Part shown: positions 7,892-15,835 of the stretch, one piece after another
Numbering within the stretch: the stretch's first letter is position 1
Layout: each line of letters begins with the position of its first letter
From: JACCTH01 sp036556085
GTDB lineage: Bacteria; Actinomycetota; Acidimicrobiia; Spongiisociales; ZC4RG35
Length of the DNA stretch: 25,373 bases
Reading direction: 5' to 3'
Assembly: GCA_036556085.1 (NCBI GenBank)
Contig: DATBKE010000176.1
Span: 1 to 25,373 of the forward strand
The notes under the pieces: model-generated
What the model saw: only the letters and a program-made list of their open reading frames with translations
What the model was told of the DNA's origin: nothing
Databases searched by the model: none
Made by a program: the position numbers and the translations under genes

Positions 7892-8626
7892 TCAGTAACC
7901 GACTTCCCACAGGAGAAGGCCGCGGGCGGGAGCCATCTGCCCCGAGCGAGACCGATCGCGGTCGGCCAGCACCACCGACATCTCCTCGGGACCCCGACGC
8001 CCTCTCCCGACCTGGACTGAAAGACCGACGATCGAGCGAACCATCTGATGGCAGAAGGATTGGGCTGAGATCTCGAACTCGACCAGGTCGACCTCAGTGG
8101 TTCGCCATCCCGCCGATATGACCCGACGCCTCGTGCCCCCGGCGGAGGAGGCGCGACAGAAGGCGGCAAAATCGTGCTCGCCAACGAGCGCGGAAACCCC
8201 CGCATTCATAGCCTTGATGTCGAGAGGGTCTGCGACATGCCAAACGGTGGCGTGACGAAACGGATCGGCTGTTGTCCGGTTGAGGATTCGATAACGATAT
8301 ACCCGGAACCTCGCCGAGTGCCGGGCATCGAATGCCTCGTCGACCTTCCTCAAGGAGAAAGGGGCGATCTCCGGAGCGAGGGTCTTGCCAAGGGACCGCA
8401 AGACCCGGTCTTCATCCAAGACCCGGTCCACCGAAAAGCTCAGTACCTGTTGACGGGCATGGACCCCGGCATCGGTACGCCCCGCGGCCACAGTTGAAAC
8501 GGTCTCGCCAATGATGCTGGAAAGAGACTCCTCCACCACGCCCTGCACCGTTCGCTGCCCCGGCTGTCTCGCCAAGCCTCGAAAGCCCGAACCCAGATAG
8601 GACAGGTCCAGCCGATATTTCGGCAT
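7892..8626 (-). CDS. truA: tRNA pseudouridine(38-40) synthase
   Basis: Converts uridines 38-40 of the tRNA anticodon stem to pseudouridine. The protein is 244 residues from the ATG at 8626, which overlaps the stop of the upstream membrane protein by one base (TGATG); the frame is open further upstream but nothing there looks like TruA. Seen: YRLDLSYLGSGFRGLARQPG at the N-terminus, AAGRTDAGVHARQQV with the catalytic aspartate at Asp52, FRVYRYRILN near the middle, and SFCHQMVRSIVG, the family C-terminal motif. TruA commonly sits downstream of rplQ in actinobacteria; here coaA and a membrane protein lie between. Confidence 0.97.
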   Translation of the reverse strand: MPKYRLDLSYLGSGFRGLARQPGQRTVQGVVEESLSSIIGETVSTVAAGRTDAGVHARQQVLSFSVDRVLDEDRVLRSLGKTLAPEIAPFSLRKVDEAFDARHSARFRVYRYRILNRTTADPFRHATVWHVADPLDIKAMNAGVSALVGEHDFAAFCRASSAGGTRRRVISAGWRTTEVDLVEFEISAQSFCHQMVRSIVGLSVQVGRGRRGPEEMSVVLADRDRSRSGQMAPARGLLLWEVGY

Positions 8627-9141
8627 CAGAACCGGAAGAGTGCCGCCCCGAAGACCAATTGCACGACGGCGATCAGCGCTGCCCCGAGGGCGACAGCCGC
8701 CACGGCCTCTTTGAGCTGGAGCCCGAGAACCACTCCGGCCGCGACCACCAGCAAAGCCAGATGCCACACAAGGCCAACGACACGAAAGATCCCAGATCCA
8801 GTCAGGTAGTCGACGACCCCGAGAAGCAATGGGAGACGGGCAAATCCCGAAACCCGAATCATCGCCTCGATCGCCCCCGCTCCCTTGAGGACCTTGGTCC
8901 CCATCAGCCAGATGGCGGCAGCCAGGATCAACCACCCGGCGATGCCGAGGATGACCGCTTCGAGCAGCCCGATCAGGTCGAAGCGGCGGGTGACCGCCAG
9001 CAGGACGCCGACCAGGACCGCCTCGATCGCGGCCACCAGCACGACGGCATCGGCCGTGGCGGTTGAATCGAAGCTGATTCGGCGCGCCGCCTGGCGATCG
9101 AAAGAGGAGAGTCGGAGAGCGTGACGGAGGTTCTCGTTCAT
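8626..9141 (-). CDS. Small multi-pass membrane protein, possibly Yip1-like
   Basis: 171 residues. The first 30 residues are polar and cytosol-like, followed by about four to five hydrophobic segments at roughly 31-50, 57-80, 99-113, 117-138 and 143-170. There is no signal peptide and no catalytic motif. The arrangement (basic N-terminus, small-residue-rich helices, Leu/Val/Ala bias) resembles the bacterial Yip1-domain families, but I cannot confirm that without a profile search. The ATG at 9141 overlaps the coaA stop as ATGA, and the end overlaps truA by one base, so it is translated as part of the array. Function unknown. Confidence 0.85.
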   Translation of the reverse strand: MNENLRHALRLSSFDRQAARRISFDSTATADAVVLVAAIEAVLVGVLLAVTRRFDLIGLLEAVILGIAGWLILAAAIWLMGTKVLKGAGAIEAMIRVSGFARLPLLLGVVDYLTGSGIFRVVGLVWHLALLVVAAGVVLGLQLKEAVAAVALGAALIAVVQLVFGAALFRF

Positions 9142-10061
9142 CGACGTCGCAACCGCACCTCGGTCACCGAATGGTCACCGTCTTTGTGGAGGATGAGGGT
9201 CGCTCGCTCCCTGGTGGTGACGATGTTCTCCTCCAGATTGACGAGGTTGATCTCCTTCCAGATCCGGCGGCCTTCGTCCTCGGCTTCCGACTCCGAGAGG
9301 GCGACGTAGCGGTGGAAAAAGGCGGCAGGATCCTGGAAGGCAGTGGCCCGTAACGTCAGGAACCGATCGACGTACCACGCCTCGACTTCGGACGGATCGG
9401 CATCGACATAGATCGAGAAGTCGAAGAAGTCAGACACGTAAGTTCCGCTTCCTCCCCCCTGAAGAACGTTCAACCCCTCAATGATGAGAATGTCGGGACG
9501 GGTGACCACTCGTTCCGCCCCCGGGACGATGTCATAAGCCTGGTGGCTGTATACGGGCGCCACTACCCGCTCCGCCCCCGACTTGAGCTGAGAGACAAAC
9601 TCGATCAACCGGCGGCGGTCATAGCTTTCTGGAAAGCCCTTGCGGTTCATCAGCCCTCGCTCCTCGAGGACACGGTTGGGGTACAAGAACCCATCGGTGG
9701 TGACGAGGTCGACCCGAGGGTGGTCTGGCCAGCGGCTCAGCAATCGTTGCAGAACGCGAGCAGTGGTCGACTTCCCCACCGCTACCGAACCGGCTACTCC
9801 GATGACATAGGGGACAGGCGAGGCGGGATTGCCGAGGAAGGTGTCGGTGACGCTAAAGAGGTGCTGGCTGGCCCGAACATAGAGGTTTAGGAGCCGCGAC
9901 AGCGGCAGGTAGACCTCTTCGACTTCAGTCAGCGAGAGAGCGGTGTTGATCCCGCGGAGCTCGACGACATCGGCTTCGGTGAGCGTCAGCGGCGTCGAGG
10001 CGCGCAGCGCCGACCATTCGGGGCGCGACAGGATCAGGAACGGACTTTGTTGCTCGGCCAT
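9138..10061 (-). CDS. coaA: Pantothenate kinase, type I
   Basis: Phosphorylates pantothenate, the first and usually controlling step of coenzyme A synthesis. The protein is 307 residues, typical for prokaryotic type I. Seen: the P-loop GVAGSVAVGKST at 88-99, VTTDGFLYPN near 120-129, the YDRRRLIEF helix, PVYSHQAYDIV, and DILIIEGLNVLQ. The last lies in the region that forms the CoA feedback site in E. coli. The ATG at 10061 is 24 nt after the rplQ stop with no clear Shine-Dalgarno. It is placed with acpS, which uses CoA, in the same array. Its position between rplQ and truA is less usual. Confidence 0.97.
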   Translation of the reverse strand: MAEQQSPFLILSRPEWSALRASTPLTLTEADVVELRGINTALSLTEVEEVYLPLSRLLNLYVRASQHLFSVTDTFLGNPASPVPYVIGVAGSVAVGKSTTARVLQRLLSRWPDHPRVDLVTTDGFLYPNRVLEERGLMNRKGFPESYDRRRLIEFVSQLKSGAERVVAPVYSHQAYDIVPGAERVVTRPDILIIEGLNVLQGGGSGTYVSDFFDFSIYVDADPSEVEAWYVDRFLTLRATAFQDPAAFFHRYVALSESEAEDEGRRIWKEINLVNLEENIVTTRERATLILHKDGDHSVTEVRLRRR

Positions 10062-10085
10062 CCTGGGTGAGGCTACCGAGAAGGC

Positions 10086-10436
10086 CTACACCAACTCGAT
10101 GACCGCCACTTCGGCCCCGTCGCCCTGGCGGGGCCCGAGTTTGGTGATGCGGGTATAGCCACCCGGTCGATCGCCATAGCGAGGAGCAACCTCGTCGAAG
10201 AGCTTGGTGACGGCAACGTTGTCACGCATGGTCTTCAGGACCACCCGCCGCGAGTGGAGATCTCCTTTGCGAGCCTTGGTAATCATCTTCTCGGCGAATG
10301 GTCGCATCGCCTTGGCTTTGGCCACGGTTGTGATCACCGAGCCCTCCATGACCAGCGACCGGGTCAGATTGGCCAGGATCATCTTCTCGTGCGCACCCGA
10401 GTTCCCGAAACGGGCGCCTTTGCGGGGACGAGGCAT
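10086..10436 (-). CDS. rplQ: 50S ribosomal protein L17
   Basis: 116 residues, near the peptide exit tunnel. Seen: MPRPRKGARFGNSGAHEKMI at the N-terminus, ANLTRSLVMEGSVITTVAKAKAMRP, and the C-terminal RYGDRPGGYTRITKLGPRQGDGAEVAVIEL. The ATG overlaps the rpoA stop by one base (TGATG). It is the last gene of the alpha operon segment; no terminator follows. Confidence 0.98.
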   Translation of the reverse strand: MPRPRKGARFGNSGAHEKMILANLTRSLVMEGSVITTVAKAKAMRPFAEKMITKARKGDLHSRRVVLKTMRDNVAVTKLFDEVAPRYGDRPGGYTRITKLGPRQGDGAEVAVIELV

Positions 10437-11374
10437 CAGCTGCTCTGATCGGCCAGGGACAACCCGAGCTCGTCGAGCTTGGCGATCACCTCTTCCAGGC
10501 TCTTCTGGCCGAAGTTGGTGATGTTGAGCAAGTCGTCAGCGGTCCGTTGGACCAACTCGCCCACTGTCTTGATCTGAGCCCGACGGAGGCAGTTGCGCGG
10601 CCGCTCGGTGAGATCGAGAGCTTCGATTGGCAGGTCGAGGTCGGGCGAACCGGTGCTTTCGGTGTGGCGCTCACCGAGCTCGAGGCCGACCCCCTCTCCC
10701 ATATCGGCAAAGAGGTTCATCAACTCGCGCAGCGTCTTCCCGGCCGAGGAGACGGCCTCGGCGGGAGTGATGGCCCCGTTCGTCTCGACATCGAGCACGA
10801 GACGGTCGAAGTTGGTCATCTGCCCGACTTGAGTGTTCTCCACGCGATATGCGACCTTGCGGACCGGTGAGAACATCGAGTCGATCGGAATCACCCCGAT
10901 CGAGCTGCCCCCCTGCTTGTTGGCGTCGGCGCTGCGATAGCCCACCCCCGGTCCAACGGTCAGCTCGAGTTCGAGCTTGCCGTCGCCGGAAAGGGTGGCG
11001 ATGGGTTGGTCGGGGTTCACGATCTCGACCCCGGTCGGAACCTTCAATTGCGCAGCGGTGACCACTCCGGGGCCCTTGGCCGAAAGGTAGGCGACCAGGT
11101 CGTCGGCGTCTTCGAGGCGAACGACGATCTGTTTCACATTGAGGATGATGTCGACGACGTCTTCGACCACTCCTGGAATCGTCGAGAACTCGTGCTGGAT
11201 GCCCTCGATGCGGATACTGGTCACGGCCGCCCCCGGGATCCGGGAGAGGAGCGTGCGGCGCAGGGTATTCCCGAGCGTGTAACCAAAGCCTGGCTCAAGT
11301 GGCTCGGCCACGAACTTGGAACGATTATCTCCGGATTCTCTTTCCTCGATATGAGGACGCTGAACAATCAACAC
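10436..11374 (-). CDS. rpoA: DNA-directed RNA polymerase subunit alpha
   Basis: 312 residues. The N-terminal domain (about 1-225) builds the polymerase scaffold: FVAEPLEPGFGYTLGNTLRR and LLSRIPGAAVTSIRIEG are typical, as is the NFDRLVLDVETNGAITPAEA segment. The C-terminal domain (about 250-305) contains ERPRNCLRRAQIKTVGELV and NITNFGQKSLEEVIAKL, the part that contacts UP elements and activators. The start is GTG at 11374, giving MLIVQRPHIEE; AAGGAA lies about 8 nt upstream inside the 19-nt gap after rpsD. Confidence 0.98.
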   Translation of the reverse strand: MLIVQRPHIEERESGDNRSKFVAEPLEPGFGYTLGNTLRRTLLSRIPGAAVTSIRIEGIQHEFSTIPGVVEDVVDIILNVKQIVVRLEDADDLVAYLSAKGPGVVTAAQLKVPTGVEIVNPDQPIATLSGDGKLELELTVGPGVGYRSADANKQGGSSIGVIPIDSMFSPVRKVAYRVENTQVGQMTNFDRLVLDVETNGAITPAEAVSSAGKTLRELMNLFADMGEGVGLELGERHTESTGSPDLDLPIEALDLTERPRNCLRRAQIKTVGELVQRTADDLLNITNFGQKSLEEVIAKLDELGLSLADQSS

Positions 11375-11393
11375 AGCCCAGGTTCCTTTCTGG

Positions 11394-11999
11394 TTACTTG
11401 GAGTAGAGCTCGACGATCATCTGTTCCCGAATCGAGGTATCGATTTGGGCCCGATCGGGAAGGGACAGCACGGTTACCTCTCGCCCATCGCCGTTCACGG
11501 ACAGCCAATCCGGCACCGGATGGCTAATCGTGTCGAGCGAGTGCTGGATGATCAAAAGGTCGCGACTGCGTTCCTTGGCCGACACTACGTCGCCGGCCTT
11601 GAGCTGGTAGGAGGGGATATCTACCTTCTTTCCGTTGACCCGGAAATGGCCGTGGTTGACGAGCTGGCGAGCCTGAGGACGGGTGGCCGCCAGTCCAGAT
11701 CGCCAGACGACGTTGTCAATGCGCGATTCGAGGATCCGCAGGAGGTTCTCGCCAGTGATTCCCGGTTGGCGGGTGGCGGTTTCGTAATAACGGCGGAATT
11801 GACGCTCCAGCACCCCATACATGGCGCGCAGCTTTTGCTTCTCGCGCAACTGCAACTGGTAGTCGCTTTCCTTGATACGCCCTCGCCCGTGCTGGCCGGG
11901 GGGATAAGGGCGACGCTCGACCGGGCACCGCTTCGACTGGCAAAGGGGGGTGCGGGCGCGTCGGCAAGCGCGATGACGAGGACCGATGCTGCGAGCCAT
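11394..11999 (-). CDS. rpsD: 30S ribosomal protein S4
   Basis: 201 residues, an early 16S rRNA binder. Seen: ERRPYPPGQHGRGRIKESDYQLQLREKQK near 28-56, the FRRYYETATRQPGITGENLL segment, and the S4 RNA-binding domain (about 94-155) with SRIDNVVWRSGLAATRPQARQLVNHGHFRVNGK. The N-terminus carries Cys12, Cys20 and Cys25, with His9 where the first cysteine of zinc-type S4 usually sits, and the loop is about 6 residues shorter than in Thermus S4. The ATG at 11999 overlaps the rpsK stop by one base. Confidence 0.98.
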   Translation of the reverse strand: MARSIGPRHRACRRARTPLCQSKRCPVERRPYPPGQHGRGRIKESDYQLQLREKQKLRAMYGVLERQFRRYYETATRQPGITGENLLRILESRIDNVVWRSGLAATRPQARQLVNHGHFRVNGKKVDIPSYQLKAGDVVSAKERSRDLLIIQHSLDTISHPVPDWLSVNGDGREVTVLSLPDRAQIDTSIREQMIVELYSK

Positions 12000-12409
12000 C
12001 AGCCGCGCCGCCTTTTCTTCGGTCGGCAGCCGTTGTGGGGCATGGGAGTCACATCTCGAACCCCGGTTATCTCCATGCCCATGTTCTGGAGGGTGCGCAC
12101 CGCGGTGTCACGGCCCGAGCCGGTCCCGGCCACGATCACGTCGAGCTTGCGAATTCCGTGTTCACCGGCCCGGCGGGCAGCCTCCTCGGCAGCAACCTGG
12201 GCTGCGTAGGGAGTGGACTTGCGGGAGCCTTTGAAACCGACGGCGCCCCCCGAGGTCCACACCACGACATTTCCACCCTGGTCGGTGATGGTGATGATGG
12301 TGTTGTTGAACGAGGCCTTGATGTGCGCCTGTCCGTGGGAAATGTTCTTGCGCTCGCGGCGACGCACCCGCTTCTGAGTGGTTCCCGCCTGCGCCTGCTT
12401 CTGCGCCAC
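11999..12409 (-). CDS. rpsK: 30S ribosomal protein S11
   Basis: 136 residues, on the platform of the small subunit. Seen: HGQAHIKASFNNTIITITDQ at about 25-44, SSGG-equivalent WTSGGAVGFKGSRKSTPYAAQVAAE, and the C-terminal VRDVTPMPHNGCRPKKRRRG. Before the core, 20 basic, glutamine-containing residues form a disordered-looking N-terminus. The start is GTG at 12409, which shares one base with the rpsM TAG stop (TAGTG). Confidence 0.98.
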   Translation of the reverse strand: MAQKQAQAGTTQKRVRRRERKNISHGQAHIKASFNNTIITITDQGGNVVVWTSGGAVGFKGSRKSTPYAAQVAAEEAARRAGEHGIRKLDVIVAGTGSGRDTAVRTLQNMGMEITGVRDVTPMPHNGCRPKKRRRG

Positions 12410-12786
12410 TACTTCTTCACCTTCTTCTTCCCGGCAATGGCGACCTTGGGGCCCTTGCGGGTACGGGCGTTGGTATGAGTGCGCTGACCCCGGACCGGAA
12501 GCCCGCGGCGATGGCGAACACCCTGATAGGAGCCAATCTCGATCTTGCGCTTGATGTTCTGCTGAACCTCTCGGCGAAGGTCCCCCTCAACCTGGTAGTT
12601 GGACTCAATCAGCCGGCGAATCTTGGAGGCCTCGTCCTCGGTCAGGTCTTTGATCTTGGTGTCGGGGTTCAGTCCCAAATCACGACAGATCTCATGGGAA
12701 CGGGTGAGTCCGATCCCAAAGATGTACGTCAAGCCAATCTCGAGGCGCTTGTCGCGGGGAAGATCAACGCCGGCGATACGAGCCAT
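12409..12786 (-). CDS. rpsM: 30S ribosomal protein S13
   Basis: 125 residues, on the head of the small subunit, with the tail near tRNA. Seen: MARIAGVDLPRDKRLEIGLT at the start, IFGIGLTRSHEIC, the helix-two-turn-helix region with DLRREVQQNIKRKIEIGSY, and GVRHRRGLPVRGQRTHTNAR before the lysine-rich C-terminus. The ATG at 12786 is 5 nt after the rpmJ stop. The frame is open further upstream, but the conserved MARIAGV start settles it. Confidence 0.98.
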   Translation of the reverse strand: MARIAGVDLPRDKRLEIGLTYIFGIGLTRSHEICRDLGLNPDTKIKDLTEDEASKIRRLIESNYQVEGDLRREVQQNIKRKIEIGSYQGVRHRRGLPVRGQRTHTNARTRKGPKVAIAGKKKVKK

Positions 12787-12791
12787 AACGC

Positions 12792-12905
12792 CTAACCCTG
12801 ACGCTGCTTGTGTCGGGGGTTGGGGCAGATAACCCAGACGCGACCGCGCCGCCGGATGATCCGGCACTTCTCGCACATCTTCTTCGTGGATGGTCTGACC
12901 TTCAT
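12792..12905 (-). CDS. rpmJ: 50S ribosomal protein L36 (zinc form)
   Basis: Translated by hand: 37 residues beginning MKVRPSTKKMCEKC and ending PNPRHKQRQG. The zinc ribbon is complete (Cys11, Cys14, Cys27, His32), so this is the C+ type. The length and sequence are standard. The ATG at 12905 overlaps the infA stop as ATGA. The gene sits between infA and rpsM, as in most bacteria. Confidence 0.97.
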   Translation of the reverse strand: MKVRPSTKKMCEKCRIIRRRGRVWVICPNPRHKQRQG

Positions 12906-13129
12906 CGATATCTCCAGACGATTCGGCCCCTAGTGGGGTCATACGCTGATAGTTCTACGTCTACCCGGTCACCGGGAAGGATCCGGATGTATCGCATCCG
13001 CATCTTTCCGGAGACGTGCGCGAGCACTTCTAATCCGCCGTCGATTTCGACCCGAAAAGTGGCATTCGGGAGGTTCTGAACAACGGTGCCAGAAACCCGG
13101 ATGACATCATCTTCTTCCTCAGAAGTCAC
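12902..13129 (-). CDS. infA: Translation initiation factor IF-1
   Basis: 75 residues, a one-domain S1/OB-fold protein that binds the 30S A site during initiation. Seen: VIRVSGTVVQNLPNATFRVE, LEVLAHVSGKMRMRYIRILPGDRV and YDPTRGRIVWRYR, all typical. The start is GTG at 13129, which overlaps the map stop as GTGA. The N-terminus is acidic (TSEEEDD) where the usual form is MAKKD or similar. Long frames read through upstream, but the overlap and domain boundary support this start. Confidence 0.95.
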   Translation of the reverse strand: MTSEEEDDVIRVSGTVVQNLPNATFRVEIDGGLEVLAHVSGKMRMRYIRILPGDRVDVELSAYDPTRGRIVWRYR

Positions 13130-13974
13130 GTCAGCAGGGTCCCGGAGACCGGTTGTGAATGATAGCGCAAGGGCCCGGTTACGGCGAAAGTGCTGGTGGG
13201 GACGGGTCCGTTCGCCACCGTTGTCACCTGGGGGCCGTCTTTGGCCAGGATCACCGTGTGCTCGAAATGAGCGGAGAGCGAGCCATCGGCGGTCCGGACC
13301 GTCCATCCGTCGCCATCCACCGAGGTCTCCCAGCCACCGAGGTTGAACATTGGCTCGATACAAAGCGCCATGCCATTCTTGATCCGCAGGCCCCTGCCCT
13401 CGGTCCCCAGGTTCGAGACCTGGGGCTCCTCGTGCATGGAGCGGCCGATGCCGTGGCCGACGTATTCGCGCACGATCCCCAACCCCTGGCCCTCGCCGAC
13501 CTTTTGTACCGCCGCCCCGATGTCGCCTAGACGATTGCCTGTGCGGACGGCGGAGATCCCCGCCCACATTCCCGCGGCGGTGGCAGCGATGAGGCGGGCA
13601 GCCTCCGGGGCGACCTCGCCGATGGGCATCGTGAAGGCGGCATCCCCGTGAAAGCCCTCAAATATCGCCCCAGCATCCACGGAGAGAATGTCTCCTTCTC
13701 GCAGCCGATAGGCGCTGGGGATGCCGTGAACGATCACGTCGTTTACCGATAGGCAAAGATGGCCCGGGTACGGAACCTGATGGGGCGAGGGTTGGTAACC
13801 GAGAAAGGAGGGGGTGCAGCCGTGGGCGGCGATGATCTCTTCCGCCATCTTGTCGAGCTCGATCAGGCTCTTTCCCGGAACGGCTGCGGCCCGGACTGCG
13901 TCGAGGACCGATCCCACACAACGGCCGGCCACCGCCATCTTGGAAAACTCGCGTTCGGATTTGAGGGTGATCAC
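13126..13974 (-). CDS. map: Methionine aminopeptidase, type I
   Basis: Removes the initiator methionine from new proteins. The protein is 282 residues, slightly longer than the roughly 250-265 of many type I enzymes. The metal site is complete by eye: LSVDAGAIFEGFHGDAAFT supplies two aspartates, GHGIGRSMHEEPQV a histidine, CIEPMFNLG a glutamate, and the FEHTVIL region lies near the C-terminus. The usual last metal glutamate position should be checked by alignment, since the C-terminus continues past it with VTTVANG and about 25 more residues. The start is GTG at 13974, overlapping the adk stop as GTGA. Confidence 0.96.
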   Translation of the reverse strand: MITLKSEREFSKMAVAGRCVGSVLDAVRAAAVPGKSLIELDKMAEEIIAAHGCTPSFLGYQPSPHQVPYPGHLCLSVNDVIVHGIPSAYRLREGDILSVDAGAIFEGFHGDAAFTMPIGEVAPEAARLIAATAAGMWAGISAVRTGNRLGDIGAAVQKVGEGQGLGIVREYVGHGIGRSMHEEPQVSNLGTEGRGLRIKNGMALCIEPMFNLGGWETSVDGDGWTVRTADGSLSAHFEHTVILAKDGPQVTTVANGPVPTSTFAVTGPLRYHSQPVSGTLLT

Positions 13975-14516
13975 TGTTCGAGCACGCTGAGAACCCGTTC
14001 GGTGATCTCGTCGACCTCGCCTTCACCGTCAACCGACACCACCAGGCCCCGGCTCCGATAAAGCTCGACCAACGGAGCGGTTTGCTCTTCGTAGACCTTG
14101 AAACGACTGCGAATCGTCTCCTCGCTGTCGTCTGCTCTCCCCCGGGCGAGCATTCGCTCCACCAGTCGTTCCTGGTCGACTTCGAACAGCACCACCCGGT
14201 CGAGACCTTCGGTACCGAGCAGATTGTCGAGTGATGCGACCTGACCGATCGTGCGGGGAAAGCCGTCGAGGATGAAGCCCTTGCTCGTGTCAGGAGATCG
14301 CATACGGTCGGCCAGCATGGCGACCGTGATCTCATCGGGCACGTAGGCTCCCGCCTCCATCAATTCCCGAACCTGGCGGCCGAGATCCGTGCCGGAGGCG
14401 ACGTGGTCACGGAACATCTCCCCAGTCGAGATGTGCGGAACCCCCAAGCGGGAGGCGACAAGGGCGGCTTGTGTCCCTTTGCCCGCTCCCGGGGGCCCGA
14501 CGAACAGCAGCCTCAA
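13971..14516 (-). CDS. adk: Adenylate kinase, short type
   Basis: Interconverts ATP+AMP and 2 ADP. The protein is 181 residues from a TTG at 14516 that overlaps the secY stop as TTGA. Seen: the P-loop GPPGAGKGT at 7-15, STGEMFRDHVASGTDLG (AMP site), GFILDGFPRTIGQ, and RGRADDSEETIRSRFKVYEEQT. The LID is the short form without zinc cysteines, as in other actinobacteria. The frame is open far upstream, across secY, but that stretch is a shadow of secY and not a fusion. Confidence 0.95.
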   Translation of the reverse strand: MRLLFVGPPGAGKGTQAALVASRLGVPHISTGEMFRDHVASGTDLGRQVRELMEAGAYVPDEITVAMLADRMRSPDTSKGFILDGFPRTIGQVASLDNLLGTEGLDRVVLFEVDQERLVERMLARGRADDSEETIRSRFKVYEEQTAPLVELYRSRGLVVSVDGEGEVDEITERVLSVLEQ

Positions 14517-15832
14517 GTCAGGAAGCCCTCGTAATTGCGCATAGTCAACTGGCTCTCTATCTGTTTCATCGTCTCGATAGCTACCCCGACCACGATCAGT
14601 ATCGAGACCCCGGAAAAGCCAATTGGGATGTTCCAGATCAGAGTTGCCAGAGTCGGCAACACCGCGATGACACCGAGAAAAATCGACCCGGGCAGGGTGA
14701 TGCGATTGAGGGTGTGGCTCAGATAGCGAGAGGTAGCCGAGCCGGGCCGAATTCCAGGAATGAAGCCGCCCTGCCGTTGCAGCATCTCGCCTTGGCGCTG
14801 AGGGTCGAACTGGATAGCGGTGTAGAAGTAGGTAAAGAAGATGATGAGGGAGAAGAGGATCAACACGTACCAGAAGCTGATCTGACCACCACTCGCCCCC
14901 CCTCCCAGGTTCGAATCCAACCACCGTCGGACCCCCTGCATGAACCGATTGTTGAAGGGAATCGCAGTCACCAGGAGGGACGGAAAGAGCAAGACCGAGG
15001 AAGCGAATATCACCGGGATGACTCCCGCCGTGTTCACCTTTAACGGGATGTAGGTCGATTGCCCGCCCATCACGCGCCGGCCCCGGACTCGCTTGGCGAA
15101 TGAGATCGGAATCCGGCGCTGAGCCTGATCGATGTAGATGATTGCCACGATCATCACCACGAAGGCCAGGATGACCAGTGCGAATAGGCCGTAGCGCTCG
15201 ATGGCGCCGGTGGCACCCCAGAGCTGTCCGAAGATGGAAGGAAACTGGCTCAGGATCGAAGCGAAGATCAGTAGCGACATGCCGTTGCCGATCCCGCGCT
15301 GAGTGATGAGCTCTCCCAGCCACATCACGAAGGCGGTGCCGGCCGTCATGGTCAAGATGATGAGCGCCACCCGGCCCGGGGTGTAGTTGGGCACGAGGTC
15401 GATTCCCTGGGTGAAGGTACCGGTATGGAACAAGTAGGTGAATCCCGCCGACTGGATGGCGGCCAGGCCCACGGTCAGGTAGCGCGTCCATTGAGTGATG
15501 GTTTTCCGGCCTGCTTCGCCCTCCTCCTGCAGCGCCTGCAGGCGGGGGATCACCACCGTTAGAAGCTGCATGATGATGGTGGCGGTGATGTAGGGCAGGA
15601 TTCCCAGGGCGAGTACCGAGAACTGCTCGAGGGCCCCGCCCGAAAAGAGATTCAGCAGGCCGTAGATGCCACCAGCCTGTTGCTGAGCCTGGAAGATCCT
15701 CACCGCCTCGAGGTCGATGCCGGGCACGGGGATGGCGGTGCCGAGCCGGTAGACGGCGAACATCGCCAGCGTGAAGAGAATCTTTCCCCGCAGGTCGGGG
15801 ATGGTGAACATGTGGCGAAACATCGCGAGCAT
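14513..15832 (-). CDS. secY: Protein translocase subunit SecY
   Basis: Channel subunit of the Sec translocon in the cytoplasmic membrane. The protein is 439 residues with about ten membrane helices. Seen: MFTIPDLRGKILFTLAMFAVYRLGTAIPVPG at the N-terminus, the first helix and start of the plug region; ITQRGIGNGMSLLIFA near the middle; IYIDQAQRRIPISFAKR, the cytosolic loop used by SecA and the ribosome; VNTAGVIPVIFASS; and GGFIPGIRPGSATSRYL. The ATG at 15832 is 3 nt after the rplO stop. Confidence 0.98.
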   Translation of the reverse strand: MLAMFRHMFTIPDLRGKILFTLAMFAVYRLGTAIPVPGIDLEAVRIFQAQQQAGGIYGLLNLFSGGALEQFSVLALGILPYITATIIMQLLTVVIPRLQALQEEGEAGRKTITQWTRYLTVGLAAIQSAGFTYLFHTGTFTQGIDLVPNYTPGRVALIILTMTAGTAFVMWLGELITQRGIGNGMSLLIFASILSQFPSIFGQLWGATGAIERYGLFALVILAFVVMIVAIIYIDQAQRRIPISFAKRVRGRRVMGGQSTYIPLKVNTAGVIPVIFASSVLLFPSLLVTAIPFNNRFMQGVRRWLDSNLGGGASGGQISFWYVLILFSLIIFFTYFYTAIQFDPQRQGEMLQRQGGFIPGIRPGSATSRYLSHTLNRITLPGSIFLGVIAVLPTLATLIWNIPIGFSGVSILIVVGVAIETMKQIESQLTMRNYEGFLT

Positions 15833-15835
15833 GGT

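Noticed and set aside
11445..12209. 254-codon open frame on the plus strand
   Set aside because: Antisense to rpsD and rpsK, with no family resemblance.
12902..13567. Long N-terminal extension on infA (221 codons in all)
   Set aside because: The extra part is a shadow of map in another frame; IF-1 is a one-domain protein and the GTG at 13129 overlaps the map stop.
13971..15491. A 506-codon open frame that could be read as a fusion of a long unknown domain to adenylate kinase
   Set aside because: The part upstream of the P-loop lies fully inside secY in another frame, is rich in Arg, His and Pro like a shadow frame, and the TTGA overlap at 14516 gives a normal adk.
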